From positions 1,064,001 through 1,128,000 of the forward strand of contig JAULSN010000004.1 in NCBI GenBank assembly GCA_033439765.1: DNA of 64,000 bases, read 5' to 3'. The notes beneath the pieces were generated by a model. The model searched no databases, was not told the DNA's origin, and saw nothing but the letters and a program-made list of their open reading frames with translations. Positions 10,977-23,055 of this stretch are shown here, one piece after another (positions within the stretch are counted from its first letter, which is position 1; each line of letters begins with the position of its first letter). The translations under genes and the position numbers were made by a program. This DNA is from Lasiosphaeria ovina. Its lineage: Eukaryota; Ascomycota; Sordariomycetes; Sordariales; Lasiosphaeriaceae.

Positions 10977-12650
10977 TTACCTGCCTGTCTGCCTGCCAGG
11001 AACTAATCAGCTGGCCATTCTGGTAGAAAAGGCCACGGCCAGTACTTTACGCAGCTGGTTGACACACTGGCGTATATTTCACAGTCCGCGCTGTCCGCGT
11101 TTGGCATTCGGCGGTGTCACTGTCGGCTCCACCGGCAGTTAGGGACTGCGCTGTCTCACTTACTCCAGCTTTTCAGGGTCCTCCTCCCCATATTCCACCA
11201 TGAGACAACGGCATTGCGTCTTGCGCCCTTGAGGCCCCGCGGGGCTGTGCCGAGAGGCGCGCGCTGTTCGCGGGGAAAAGGGAACGGGGAACTGGGAAAA
11301 GGGGCGATTGTGTGGAGGAGGCGCGTCGTCAACCGCTGGCGCCAAGGCGTGACATAGATGCCGCCTCTGGTTGGCTGTCGTTTTGGCTGCTGCTGGCATG
11401 AGCTGTCGTGCTGCGATTTTGCGGCTGCACTGGTGGCGAGAATGGCATCGCCGACCCGCTGCATGCGTGCCTTGAACCTTGTTGGCCGCGTGCTCGTGTT
11501 GCGACGGGGCAGTGTAATGGGCCCATTCCCTAGGCAGTGAACGGCCACTTAGATGCCTTACACACACATAGCAAATCTATCGACGCGTCTCGCGACTGTT
11601 CGAACAATGCTGACCGTGACGCGGGGTGTAAAAATCGATGCCCTTGCATGAACGTGAGACATACGCCTTGGGTTAGGTTAATTAATCGTGCCGCGGACGG
11701 AGCACTTGCTCACCTGACTAGGTGAAAGTGCCTTGGCTGGAATGCTTACCATCATACCAGACGCGCGAAAGATGTAACACAAGACGCCGTCTCGGATACA
11801 AACGGGGAAATTAGCTCTGTTAGTGGAGCTTTGGTCAGGCTCATGTCTTGCTTCCAACGACAATGGGCAGCCGCCTCTGATTGTTGCTGAATTGATGAAT
11901 ATCTCGACTTAATGGCGTCAGTTTCGTACTACATTGTGTCGCCAAGACGAAATGATCGGGCTGAGAGTTGTGCCCAATGTCAAGCGTTGGGGCAGTGCCT
12001 GACATGTTATTTCTAAAATTGAACACAGACTCACGACCCGGCATTGGACACAGGTTGACTCCACGTCTGTTGGATCACTTTCATATACCAACATGCAAAG
12101 GCAAGAATGAAAACTCCCAATATTTTACCTAATGCCAACCTGCAGTGTCGTAGAGTCAGCCTGGTCTGGTTGGCAGCCGCCGTCAGCTTGATGCCGGGTG
12201 TCGGGGCTGAGAAGCTTCACCTCTCGGGAACCAGGCGCAGCGCACCCATTGGGTGAGGCGAGGTCAATCGTTTTCCCCAGACCGGCTCTTGATTTGTTTC
12301 AAGTTCCTGACCTGATTTCCGTTTGTAATTGAAACCTACCCATCCACTTGCTTCTCCCTGGCGCGGTTGGGATACTGCCAATTGATTCCGAGCTGCATCT
12401 CCAGTCGGCAACGTGCCTCGAGGCCATTGGCCTCACCGGTCTGGCAAACACCAAAGACTGGCATTTTGAGTCAGGTTTCGCCTAACACTGTTGTACGAGC
12501 CCATGTCGGCGTCCGGGGCTGGAATTGCGTCTTTGTACAGCCTCTACTTGGCTTCTGGGGCGGAGCAACAACGACGTGATTACTCGGTCTTGTCTCAAAC
12601 ACTCCACTAAGGGAAGATGGTCTGGTGATTTTGAGACGCGTCAAGATGGG
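10977..12650. other. Long intergenic region, no gene seen
   Basis: Several overlapping 60-135 codon frames occur on both strands (for example 11156-11567), with no start context, domain or codon bias to separate them. I annotate none. Confidence 0.5.
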
Positions 12651-12659
12651 TATATAAGA
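12651..12659 (+). promoter_or_regulatory. TATA box of the propeller-protein gene
   Basis: GGGTATATAAGAGGCG lies about 160 bp upstream of the ATG at 12815 and is a near-consensus TATA element. The downstream stretch is rich in CATC/CCA runs, typical of fungal leaders. Confidence 0.55.
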
Positions 12660-12814
12660 GGCGAGCCTGCATCAGTTCCATCAGTGGTTTTCATCATCAT
12701 CCGACCATCGTCAGGGCAGAGTCCCACATCTTGCACACCCAACCACTTCCTTCTGCCTCTCAGGCAAGCCCTTGAATACTGCACGGCACCCTACCTTATT
12801 CGATAACCCCCAAG

Positions 12815-13861
12815 ATGGTCCACTTCCCACACCTCCTCGGCCATCTGGTCCACGGCCTCAGCCTCGTCGCCGCCCTCCCGTCTCCGGAGCAAAGCGACAA
12901 GGCCGCCGTCCTCGAGACGCGCGCCACGGTCCCCGGCCGCTGGGAGTCGCTCGGGGGCGTGCTCGTGTCGCCGCCGTCGGTGGTGTCGTGGGCGGCGAAC
13001 CGGCTCGACGTGTTCGGCATCGGCACCGACTCGGCGCTGTGGCATCGCTGGTGGGACGGCTCGCGCTGGGGCGGCTGGGAGTCGCTCGGCGGCGTGCTGC
13101 ACAGCACGCCCATCCCCGTGTCGTGGGGCCCCGGCCGCCTCGACATCTTCACCGTCGGCACCGACAGCGCCCTGTGGCACAAGTGGTTCGGCTCGTCGCG
13201 CTGGGGCGGCTGGGAGTCGCTCGGCGGCATCATCCAGGGCACCCCGTCGGCCGTCTCGTGGGCCTCCAACCGCATCGACCTCTTCGGCATTGGCACCGAC
13301 TCGGCACTCTGGCATAAGTGGTGGGACGGCTCGCGCTGGGGCGGGTGGGAGTCCCTCGGCGGAATCCTGACGTCGAATCCCTCGGCCGTCTCGTGGGGAC
13401 CGAAGAGGCTCGATATCTTTGGGCTCGGCACCGACCACGCTCTGTACCACAAGTGGTATGATGGCTCTCGCTGGGGCGGCTGGGAGTCGCTCGGCGGGGT
13501 TCTCCATTCCGAGCCGGCTGCTGTCTCGTGGGGACCCAACCGCATCGACGTCTTTGCTGTGGGCTCCGACCACGCGCTCTGGCACAAGTGGTGGGACGGC
13601 TCCCGATGGGGCGGCTGGGAGAATCTCGGCGGCACCCTCGAGTCCCTCCCGGTTGTCGTGTCTGATGCGCCAGGAAAGCTCGACATCTACGGCGTCGGCA
13701 CCGACAGCGCCGTCTGGCATCGCGCCTACTCTAATGGCTGGAAGGCCTGGGAGTCTGTCAAGGGAACTGTCGAGTCGCCGCCCGCCGTGGCATCGTGGGG
13801 ACCCAACCGGATCGACGTCTTTGCCCTCGGCACAGACCACGCGCTGTGGCATAATTATTGA
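12815..13861 (+). CDS. Secreted seven-bladed beta-propeller, PLL/DUF346 lectin-like
   Basis: 348 aa in one exon. The N-terminus (about 1-25) is a plausible signal peptide. From about residue 42 the protein is made of seven tandem blades of 44-48 residues. Each contains W-E-S-L-G-G, then VSWxxNR(I/L)D(V/I)F, G(T/S)D(S/H)ALWHKW and a DGSRWGGWE turn; blades 6 and 7 are the most diverged. This is the repeat pattern of DUF346/PLL-type lectins known from Photorhabdus and Xenorhabdus, which bind fucose and related sugars. Repetition is also strong in the DNA, which suggests recent blade duplication. A secreted sugar-binding role is inferred and the ligand is unknown. Confidence 0.8.
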   Translation: MVHFPHLLGHLVHGLSLVAALPSPEQSDKAAVLETRATVPGRWESLGGVLVSPPSVVSWAANRLDVFGIGTDSALWHRWWDGSRWGGWESLGGVLHSTPIPVSWGPGRLDIFTVGTDSALWHKWFGSSRWGGWESLGGIIQGTPSAVSWASNRIDLFGIGTDSALWHKWWDGSRWGGWESLGGILTSNPSAVSWGPKRLDIFGLGTDHALYHKWYDGSRWGGWESLGGVLHSEPAAVSWGPNRIDVFAVGSDHALWHKWWDGSRWGGWENLGGTLESLPVVVSDAPGKLDIYGVGTDSAVWHRAYSNGWKAWESVKGTVESPPAVASWGPNRIDVFALGTDHALWHNY

Positions 13862-14172
13862 TTGCTGTCTGTGAAACGTACCTCCTGGCAACTTTGGGAG
13901 AAATTCGGACTCGGACAGGGCCTGTAAGCGTGAGGGGAGAGAATTTAAACGTGTTCCGATGTGGGGAATTCTCGGTCTATGTGGTTTGATGGGATAATTG
14001 GTTAACGGAATTGGTGTTCGATTCTCAGCTAGGCATTTTAATTGTCTTTCATTCTTCAGTGGTCTTGTATGAAATTTCTTATTGGAAATGCAGCTTGAAG
14101 TTTGATTGGGGAATGAACGTTTTGTGCAAAGTCATGAACTTGTTCCGCAGATCATCCACTCTGTCCCTCAGC
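13862..14172. other. Convergent 3' intergenic region
   Basis: The shared 3' flank of the propeller gene (+) and the GMC gene (-). It is moderately AT-rich and no feature is supported. Confidence 0.5.
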
Positions 14173-16184
14173 CTATTTGTCACCACCAAATCCAATATCC
14201 TCGAGGATCATGTGCGCGGCCTTCTCGGCAATGGCGTACACGGTAGCCTGGAGGTGCGCGCTGATCTGCAGCGGCATAACACTGGCGTCGACGACTCGCA
14301 GCCCCTCGACACCGTAAACGCGCAGCCTCGCGTCCACGACGCCGGTGCGAGCGCCCCCCTTCCCTCCCATGGCGCAAGTTCCCACAGGATGCCAATCCGT
14401 TACCATGTTGCGCTTGAGCCACGCCCGCAGGTCGTCATCGCTATGAATCTCAGATGGCAGAGGGCATACTTGTCCGCGGAGGATGCTAGCGAGGGGCTGG
14501 GCCGCGCAGATCTTCTCGACAAAACGATGGCTGTGCACTGCGATTTCGAGATCGACGTGGCCCTGGTGTCCGGCGTAGTAATGTGGGTCAATTTTAATGC
14601 CTTTCTCCGCCTCGTGTGGCCCCAGTTCATGCGCAGGCTTGACGTGGACACTGCCTCTCGAAAAGGGGTACTGCAGGATCTGCAGCATGCTCGCATACTT
14701 TTTCCCGCCCAACGTATCCGGGACGAAATCCGTACTCCAGTTCCCTAGGTCGAAAACATACTCAACATGGCCCAAAGTCTGGGCTTGGGGAGAGAAGCGG
14801 CGGCGGAGGATGGAGTCTCGTTCTGCAAAGGAATTGCTGCCGGGTGGTTGCATCGCTGGAGAGGTTGAGAGGATACCGTCAATCGTCTCCTGCGACATAA
14901 AGTGCGAAACAGGAACGTATGCCATCGAGACTGGCAGGACAGTGAGCGGGCCGGTGCGGTAACGGGCGTACTCTTCGTGGGCTTCCGCGAGATGTTCGTC
15001 GAGTTTGAGGTCATCCGGGTTTCTAAGTAAGCTGTCTACCTCGAAAACAAGTGTCGTTGCTTTATGCAATTTAATTAGCGTAAAGGCCTACAGCCAGCGG
15101 TAATTGTGGTCAAGGTGCTCAAGGGCTGCGTACTTAGATGGTCCTGGAGGTTTTCGCCAACGTTGGCATTGTCCACCTTGACGGCTATCCCGGCTGCGGA
15201 AAGGGCTGTGTCCCCGCCCACTCCGGATAACTCGAGTAGGTGAGGCGACTTGATAGATCCCGCCGAGAGAATGACCTCGCGCGAGGCAAAGGTTGAGAAC
15301 TCATCTCCATGGTGGGTGAAGCGAACCCCTCGAGCCTTCCAACCGGCTCCTTCCACTTGATCGAGGAGAATTTCCGACACCTCGGCGCTGGTGAGAACTA
15401 CCAGATTGGGACGAGAGGCGTTGGGACGGTAATAGGAAGTAGCGGCGTATGATCTTGTTGCACTCAGGGGGTCGACTGAGCACAGACTCGTCCAACAACC
15501 GACATTGGTGCCACCAAGCTGAGAGTCGCTAGCGGCGATTCCGACTGAGTTCAGGGTCTGGTGCCAGTGTGCATGCGAGGCAGTGTATTCTATAGGGTAT
15601 GAGATCTGAATGGGCCCGGTCAACCCAACGACCCCAGAGTGGGAAGACGCTGCTCGAGCGGCTGCCTGTGAGTCTGAAGTTGGCGTATGAAACGTCTCGC
15701 TCTTTTTGAAGAAGGGCCTCCGAAATAGTTAGCCTCTATTCTATTCCCCGTCCGAACAACAATCTGGGAGAATTGAAGGCATAACTCACAGGAGATCGTC
15801 CCAACCCCAACCAGCATTCCCAAGCTCCACCCAGTCGTCGTAATCTTCCCGGCTGCCCCTGTTCCAGGTCATATAGTTCAGGGCGCTGGAGCCACCGAGG
15901 ACTTTCCCTCGAGCCCACGGGACGGCTCGCCCGCCTAGTCCAGGTTGTGGAACAGTTTCAAAGTTCCAGTCAAGGTCAGTTCCGAGCGCTCGGCCTGCGA
16001 GACCGGGAAGTTCAACGACGCCATCACCAAAAGCAGACGATCCGGCTTCGAGCACGCCAACCATCAAGCGGGGATCCTCAGACAATCTGGCGGCAACGGC
16101 TAGCCCAGCGGTGCCACCACCGACGACCAAGAAGTCGAACTCCTTCAACGCAAAAGCTTTAGCTGTGGCTTGTTGATTGTCCAT
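14173..16184 (-). CDS. GMC-family flavin oxidoreductase
   Basis: Three exons on the minus strand: 16184-15790, 15717-15134 and 15059-14173 (GT-AG introns, CTAAC or CTAAT branch points), 621 aa. I choose the MDNQQ start because the FAD motif then lies about 20 residues in; an in-frame start at 16322 would add 46 unlikely residues. Motifs: VVGGGTAG (about 20-27), the GMC signature GKVLGGSSALNYM, a second GMC signature GSIKSPHLLELSGVG, and the C-terminal DWHPVGTCAMG with catalytic His and a second His in ISAHLQATVYAIAEKAA. No signal peptide is seen, so it is probably intracellular. It resembles choline dehydrogenase or aryl-alcohol oxidase relatives; the substrate is unknown. Confidence 0.9.
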
Positions 16185-16904
16185 TTCGCCTCGAGATTCC
16201 TCAAAATCTTCACTGATTTTGGTTCTGGGCGGGGTTCGATGGTTGGCGATGCCAGCGAGTCTAGAGTTCACACTGATGTGTAAATACTCTTTGTAAAGGC
16301 CAAGCCCAGCTGACCTTTGCAATTTACTAGTGTGAGTGGGAATGAAATGAGATTCCCCAATAGGAACAGCGCATGCGGTGCGGCCCTGGAGGACTGCTGC
16401 GCAAGCTGGCCGTTTCTTGCAGCCGTATTCAAGCTCTTTTCAACAAGTACAAGTGTGCAACTTCATGACCACGTCTGTCCCCTGACCACACCGCGCTCAC
16501 CGAATCACGGCTGATGCTGACTAGCGACAAGTACATATCGTTAGATGTGCCGGCCGTTACACCAACCCCGCTTTCTAACCCCCTCGAGAACTGGGTAGGG
16601 CTAGAAGATCTTGGCACATATTTCCCTCCACTTCGTTTTTGCTACCCGCCTGGGGCGAGGGCCGGGCCGCTCTCACACTAGAAATGCCCACCTTATTATT
16701 AGTAAGGCCATATCCTTTACGTCGTTTTGATACAAATGCCTCCCTTCTGTCCTGGACGCGCGCCGTGTGTTACATTGCACATGTGAGAATTATGAAAATT
16801 TGGAGAAATTGGGTTCCCTCGTCGTCTTTCGTTCCGCATTCGTCTTCTCCAATTTTTACGCTGTCGTGTAGTCACTACCAGATACATCGACAATAACCGC
16901 CAAC
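16185..16904. other. Divergent promoter region, GMC gene / NCS1 permease
   Basis: About 720 bp between two divergent genes. No further gene is seen. It probably holds both promoters. Confidence 0.5.
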
Positions 16905-18641
16905 ATGCAACCTGCCGCGGATGACACCGAGAAGGGTTTGGCCCAGCCAGTCCAGGCCGTGGACACTGTCTCGTCCGACGAGACTGGCGCTCGGGTAGCA
17001 CCGCCAGCAAAAAGCGGGTCTGTCACCTCCCTCCTCCGCCGGCTAAACGACCGCATCGAAGGCCTCGCGGGATTCGAGGCCCGCGGCATCGCGCGCGTTG
17101 AGCCCGGGGAGAGGCAAGCGTCATCACTGGCGGCGGATCTGCAGATTGCCATCCTGTGGTTCAGCGCCAACATCTCGGCCAACAACCTCACGACGGGCTT
17201 GTTCGGCCCGCTGGTGTTCCAGCTCGGCTTCCGCGACAGCGCCGTGTGCGCCGTGGTCGGCGGGCTGCTCGGAAGCGCCTCGACTGGCTACATGGCCATC
17301 TGGGGCCCCCAGAGCGGCCACCGTACCATGGTCGTGCTGCGCTACCTCATGGGATACTGGCCTTCCAAGCTGCCGTGCCTGCTCAATATTGTCCTCATGG
17401 TCGGCTACACCACGCTCAACCTCATCATCTCGGGTCAGATCTTGTCGGCCATCAGCGGCGGCGCCATGTCCATTGTTGTTGGTATTGTTGTCGTGGCCAT
17501 TGTCAACTGGGTTGTGGCCGTGTTTGGCATGTACCTCTTTCACTACTACGAGAGGTGCGTGTTGTGTTTCGTGACTCTAACCTGCATGTTCCGAGAACAC
17601 GCTTTGTTGGCGAAATACTAACTCCCTGTTGGGTGCGTTTCGTCGAACCAGATACGCCTGGCTTCCACAGCTGCTTGTCCTGTTCGTTCTTATCGGATCC
17701 GCCGGTTCGCACTTTGATGCATCGCTTGAGTCGACGGGCGACGGTGCGACATTGGCCGCTAACCGCCTCTCGTTTCTGTCACTGTGCCTCTACGTGCCCA
17801 ACTCTTGGTAATTTTCTCGACGAGTTTTTCACTTGTTATACCCGAGTCCAATCAGTGGCCAGAATCAGTTTCGTTGCTCAAGCTAATGGAAAATAGGGGC
17901 GCGGCTGCTTCCGACTACTACGTCTACTACCCCGAAAAGACATCGAAGCTCAAGATCTTTCTCTTGACCTTGACAGGTCTCTGGGTTTCGTTCACTCTAG
18001 TCTACATGATCGGCATTGGGCTCGCCTCTGGAATCCCCACGAACCAGGCCTGGGCCGACGCCTACGCCGTCTCGGTCGGCGCACTCATTGTCGGAGGCTT
18101 CCAAGGCCTGTCCGGGTTTGGTGGCTTCTGCGGCGTGGTCGTGGCACTGGGCGTCATCGCCAACAGCATTCCCGGGACATACTCGGCGGCGCTGGGCTTC
18201 CAGGTCCTGGGACGCTACGGCAAGGCGGTGCCGCGGTGGCTCTGGTGCTGCGTCGTCGTCGTCGTCATGCTCGTCTGTGCCCTTGCCGGCCGCGACCATT
18301 TGATGGTTGTGTTCCAAAACTTTCTCGCTCTCATGGGGTACTGGGTCGAGTTTATGGTACTGATTGTTCTTCTTGAGTCGCTGCTTTTCCGCCGCGGCGC
18401 AAAGACCTTTGACTGGACGCGGTGGGAGGACAAGACCTATTTGCCTATTGGCCTGGCTGCTCTGGCCGCGTTTCTGCTTGGATGGGTTGGGGCAATTTTG
18501 GGCATGTACCAAGTGTGGTACACTGGCCCTCTTGCTCAGCTGGCTGGCTACAGCGACATTGGTATCTGGGTGGGCTGCGCTTTTACCCTTGTCTCATACT
18601 CACCACTGCGTTGGCTGGAGTTAAAGATGGTTGGAAGATAA
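16905..18641 (+). CDS. NCS1-family purine-cytosine permease (FcyB/Fcy2-like)
   Basis: Three exons, 16905-17554, 17652-17807 and 17897-18641, phases 2 and 2, 516 aa. A hydrophilic N-terminus of about 75 residues ends in FEARGIARVEPGER, then LQIAILWFSANISANNLTTG starts TM1. This matches the first-helix region of Fcy-type NCS1 carriers. About twelve hydrophobic segments follow, including the GPQSGHRTMV loop after TM2/3 and SGFGGFCGVVVALGVIANSIPGTYSA in the middle. These proteins co-transport purines or cytosine with protons across the plasma membrane. Family assignment is strong; the exact base specificity cannot be read. Confidence 0.92.
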
Positions 18642-18756
18642 CTGCATCTCGACAGAATACGACATGCAGCAACATAGAATCAGGGAGAAAAGTAACTGGT
18701 AATGATTCGACTTCTAGATTTGCTTGATCGACGTGAACCGTACACTGGCAGACACC

Positions 18757-19878
18757 TCACGCCTTGGAAACAATTTCCCACATCTCGTCCATGGCCGCCA
18801 CAACAGAATCGGGAAGAGGGCCCTTGGAGATGGATTCCAGGTTCTGCTCAAGCTGCGACGTCTTGCTGGCGCCAAGAATGACAGCATCGCCAGCTCCCAG
18901 GGCGGAGTGGTGATAAATCCAGCGCAAACTTGCCTCGACCTTGGAAATTCCCCGCGACTCGATGGTTTTATTAAGGCAGCCGATGGCGTCGTGCATCTCC
19001 GGTTTATCGTAGCGGCCGCGGAGTATCTCGCCTACGGCGCTATTCTTGTCGAAGCGGGTGCCCGCCGTGTCGCCAGCCGTCAGTCGTCCAGAAAGAAACC
19101 CTGCAGCCAAGGGGCTAGAAAGTCATACGATATGAGCCAACTGGGTAGTAAAAACATGGACAAGAACAGGGCTGCCATCCTACCTGAAAGCGTTAAAGGT
19201 CATGCCGTGCTCGCGCAGGAGCGGGAAGAGAGTTGTCTCAACCCCACGCGACACCAAGTTGTACTGGCCCTGATATACAGTCGGCTTTACGTAGCCCTTT
19301 TCTTGGCATATTTTTAGCAGTTCCGACAATGATTCCGGGGAAAAGTTGGATAGGCCAAACTATGGTGAACAGGTGGTGAGAAGCTGAAGATGATACATGG
19401 GTGACACTACATGGCACGGCTTGCTTACCTCCTTGAACAGCCCCCTCCTGTACTGGGCATCGAATCCGGCGGCTTGGTCCTCGAGCGGCGTCCTTGGGTC
19501 TGGGGCATGAGCAAACAGCACGTTGATAGGCGCGTCGTGCAACTGCAGACGCTCGCGGCTGTCTCTCAGCGACACCTCAATGGCAGTCGGCTCAAGACTG
19601 CCCCCAAAATCATCGCCGATGTATATCTTGGTGTCGATTGCAAAGTTGTGTTTGGCAGCTCCGGCTTCGCCGAGGAGGCGTTCGGAAGCGCCCGAATTGC
19701 CCTGCGGATAGCGCGCTGCCGTGTCAATGCGGTTGATTCCCAGCGACTGGAGCGTCTTGAGCAAGTCAGAAACCTCCTCGGTCGTCGAGAATGATCCTTC
19801 GATTGGCGAGCCGTCAGCTCGCAGGGCCCCAATTCCTGAGCCACCAAAGATAAGCGCGGGGTTGCCCCTCGGAGCCAT
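18757..19878 (-). CDS. Aldo/keto reductase, AKR7/aflatoxin-aldehyde-reductase type
   Basis: Three exons on the minus strand: 19878-19429, 19359-19184 and 19114-18757, phases 0 and 2, 327 aa. The AKR catalytic tetrad is visible: Asp and Tyr in NRIDTAARYP (about 50-60), Lys in DTKIY (about 84) and His in VLFAHAPD (about 120). The C-terminal half carries the cofactor loop VILGASKTSQLEQNL. It reduces aldehydes or ketones with NADPH in the cytosol. The MAPRGNPALIFGGSG start resembles the AKR7 family. It is tail-to-tail with the permease, 115 bp apart. A short N-terminal look-alike occurs at about 21.77 kb. Confidence 0.92.
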
Positions 19879-20061
19879 CGGTCTGATCTAAACGAGCGTG
19901 CAGGCCGAGTCGTCAGCAACAGATGTGAGTAATCGATCGAGGACTGGAAGTTGTGAAGGGCGATGGTCGATCGGAGTGACAACCCCTGGCTGGTGTAATC
20001 ATCCAAGATTCCAAACCAACTCTCTTTTGTCACCAAACGGTAGTTTAAGTGCTTTCGGTTG

Positions 20062-20198
20062 TCGCCCGCGGACGAAAGTCTCAGGGCATTTGTCTACCGC
20101 CCCTCACCTCCAGCGCCGCGGCGAAATGAGTTGACGAATGGCATCTCAGGATCAAGAAGAGGTGGGACGCTAAATTCGCCCGCGGACGAAAGTCTCAG
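20062..20198 (+). repeat. 23 bp direct repeat, 114 bp apart
   Basis: TCGCCCGCGGACGAAAGTCTCAG occurs at 20062-20084 and again at 20176-20198. The intervening DNA is unique. No flanking gene explains it. Confidence 0.7.
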
Positions 20199-21769
20199 AA
20201 CAACTTTGACCAATTGCCAGATAGGATTGTACCAGACTGGCAGACTTTGTACAAATGGGTGGCGTGACCGCCTCTTTCTCTTTCTCGTCGACGGTTGAGT
20301 TGCCAACACCTATTACTACGGGTCTCGACATTATCACCAGCGCAGAATGGCCCTCTTCAACTACCTGGTATCTAGCCATCTGGATCCACACCAATCCGAG
20401 CGGGCGCTGAAAGTGCGAGCTTCTGACACGTTACTCGACATCCAGACAGACACTGGAGTTCCCGAGAATGAATAGGGTATCCGGGATGCCATCAATAGAC
20501 AAAACAACATCATGTCTGTCTTCGGACTCGCCCAGGTCAACAATTTCCTGCTCGCCTACATGTTCATCCCGAACCTAACGAGAGCGAGAAAGAACTTGTT
20601 TGCCCCGCAGCATTGCCCTGGCCACTTTCAGCATCTGGAACTACGACCCAGTGGCAAAGACGGTTTGTTTCGGTGAGTACTTGCGACGGTGTTTTTTATA
20701 TTTGCCCACCAAGTGATTGACACCGTAGCCGACCGGCTTGACTTGGCCCTCTCCCCCGTCGGCTATCTGAAAAGGTCCTGGTGGCAGGGCCATCGGCTAC
20801 CACGTTGGAGATGGGACCATGGGGATGTTCGTGAAGCGGGCCGATATCGTGTAATCAACGGTTAACCAGGCAGCAAGTCGCCACCGCAGAATGTGTACGC
20901 GAGGCTGGGCGGCTCCTCCAGTTGGGGCGGCTATGACAGTCAGTGAACACTTTATACTAGCTGGCCATTGTGTTAAATGGTAGAATACCTTGTAGTCTCC
21001 ATGGCCACAGCGTGGTGCCCTGGTACTACGTTAACCCAAACCGACCCCCGTGACCGGTACATGGTATATTGGGACATGCACTCCATTTGCCTGAGTTCAA
21101 TAGCAGATTCCGACCTAACTCGCATGGATATGTGCTTGCGGGATGGCGGGAGGCTTACCGGGTAGGCCAAGAGCGTGCAGCTACCAATGCATAAGGTAAT
21201 GATATGTGACCAATACTAGAAGAAATAATGTGAAACAGCTTTAGGGCCACCGTTCATACTCCCAACAGCACGGCTCACATATAGCACACAGCTGCAGACG
21301 TCTAAGGGACGATATATTCACAGCTTAACACCCCAACGGGTAAATGGGTGTAGGTGAGACTCGATATTGATCATGAGGCCAGAGGCGCCCACTTGCGGGC
21401 TACATTTTTGCGCACCTCTTGTCCCTCAAGCAGAGTTTAAATTGAATGGGGCAACCTGGACTTTATCCACGAATGTAGATTGCGGCGGTGCCAAACCTGG
21501 TTGTCAGCGTTTCCAAATAATGGTATCTACATATTGTAAGATCAATCTCAGTCCAATCGAACAACGGGCCGAACGGGAGTGGACGTTCCTGTGCCTCTCA
21601 GATACTCATACCCAGACACGGGTTTCCCACTCTTGAAGTGCTCGATTATAGCCAAAATAAGCCATTTACATCCCGGAAATGTCGTCAGCCTCCGGTGGCC
21701 CTCATGGTTCACCCATTACGCGTTCCGCCAAGGAGCCAAGACAAGACGAGCTCGCCAAGACAGCTCGAC

Positions 21770-21820
21770 ATGGACTCTTACCCCACAATCCGCGGCAATC
21801 CCGCCCTGATTCTCGCCAGT
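21770..21820 (+). pseudogene. Possible aldo/keto reductase N-terminal fragment
   Basis: An ATG followed by SYPTIRGNPALIL resembles the start of AKR7-type reductases, including the intact gene 2 kb away (APRGNPALIF). The similarity stops after about 17 codons and the frame then loses any family character. It may be a relic of a duplicated copy; with so few residues, chance cannot be excluded. Confidence 0.25.
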
Positions 21821-22140
21821 GTCCCACACTCTTGTATAGAGACACTATGTCCAACTGCCATGCCAAGGAGCGAGCCCACTCTGTATAGTGCAAAAGCCTC
21901 AGTTCCAAACAGGATCAATTTTCCGCCGCCGGGCACAGCGGGTAAAACTCCCCGCGATAGCGCCAAGCATGGGGTCGGATACCGGCTCGGGATGGGTTCA
22001 CGACCGAACTACCAGAATTTTTTCTTGTATTTATCCTAGAATGTGGATCAAAGGTAGGTATTTAGACGGCATGGCGCGCCAGTGCTGAGGTTGCGAATCA
22101 TAGAGACAATTCTCATCGCACTTCTCTGCACACTGTGACC

Positions 22141-22800
22141 ATGGTTTCATTCACCGCCCTCGTGGCCGCTGCTGCGGCTGGCGTTACTGTCATGGCCAGC
22201 CCGCTCCAGGCCATCCAGGCCGGCATCCAGCCTGGGACTGGCAAGCACGACGGCTTCTTCTACTCGTTCTGGACCGACGGCAAGGGGTCCATCGACTACA
22301 CCAACGGGCCGGGCGGCAACTACAAGTCCAAGTGGAACAACGTCAACAACTGGGTCGGCGGCAAGGGCTGGAACCCCGGCCCGCCGAAGAAGATCAGCTA
22401 CAACGGCACGTGGGACAACTACAAGGTCAACAGCTACCTGTCGCTGTACGGCTGGACGACCAACCCGCTGGTCGAGTACTACATCGTCGAGGCGTACGGC
22501 ACGTACAACCCCAGCTCTGGCACCAGCAAGAAGGGCACCGTAGAGAGCGACGGTGGCACCTACGATATCTACCAGACTACGCGCGTTAACCAGCCGTCCA
22601 TCTTGGGCACGTCTACCTTTGCCCAGTTCTGGTCCGTGCGCACCCAGAAGCGCGTCGGCGGCAACATTACCACCCAGAACCACTTTGACGCCTGGAAAAA
22701 GTACGGCCTCAAGCTCGGCACCTGGGACTACATGATCCTGGCAACCGAGGGGTACCAGAGCAGCGGATCGTCCGACATCACCATTAACGAGATCAAGTAG
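22141..22800 (+). CDS. GH11 endo-1,4-beta-xylanase
   Basis: 219 aa in one exon. The signal peptide (about 1-19) is followed by a short propeptide and the GH11 jelly roll. The nucleophile is Glu112 in PLVEYYIVE and the acid/base is Glu203 in [29 protein letters not shown] (thumb region) and FAQFWSVR are also hallmark stretches. The length is that of a catalytic domain only, with no CBM. It cleaves xylan internally outside the cell. Many fungal GH11 genes have an intron; none is present here. Confidence 0.97.
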   Translation: MVSFTALVAAAAAGVTVMASPLQAIQAGIQPGTGKHDGFFYSFWTDGKGSIDYTNGPGGNYKSKWNNVNNWVGGKGWNPGPPKKISYNGTWDNYKVNSYLSLYGWTTNPLVEYYIVEAYGTYNPSSGTSKKGTVESDGGTYDIYQTTRVNQPSILGTSTFAQFWSVRTQKRVGGNITTQNHFDAWKKYGLKLGTWDYMILATEGYQSSGSSDITINEIK

Positions 22801-23055
22801 TAGATCTGGGGCAGATCTGACGTGCTGTGGCATGGGGGTGGACATGTCTGGGGCACGCTGTATGTAGTCACACGGTAGCGGAAGGGTTAAATTGAACTTC
22901 AATGTTATGCTTTGGCATTAGCCGCCACAATGGAAATGACGTGCCTCTGCTCTGACTTGATGCCTTGTCCTGTGCAATACCATGGAAGTTGCCTCACCAA
23001 AGAAGATAAAGAAGGCAAAGAAAAGAAGATGAAAGGGAAATCATTCCCACTGATA

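Larger units (their letters stand above)
19879..22140. other. Long intergenic region with repeats and gene debris
   Basis: No intact gene. A 23 bp direct repeat occurs at 20062-20084 and 20176-20198. A short frame at 20347-20466 and patches to about 20.9 kb may be worn-down coding sequence, but I cannot name a family. A short aldo/keto-reductase-like N-terminus lies at 21770-21820. The final part is the xylanase promoter. Confidence 0.5.

Noticed and set aside
22147..22902. 251-codon minus-strand frame over the xylanase
   Set aside because: Antisense shadow of a clear GH11 gene.
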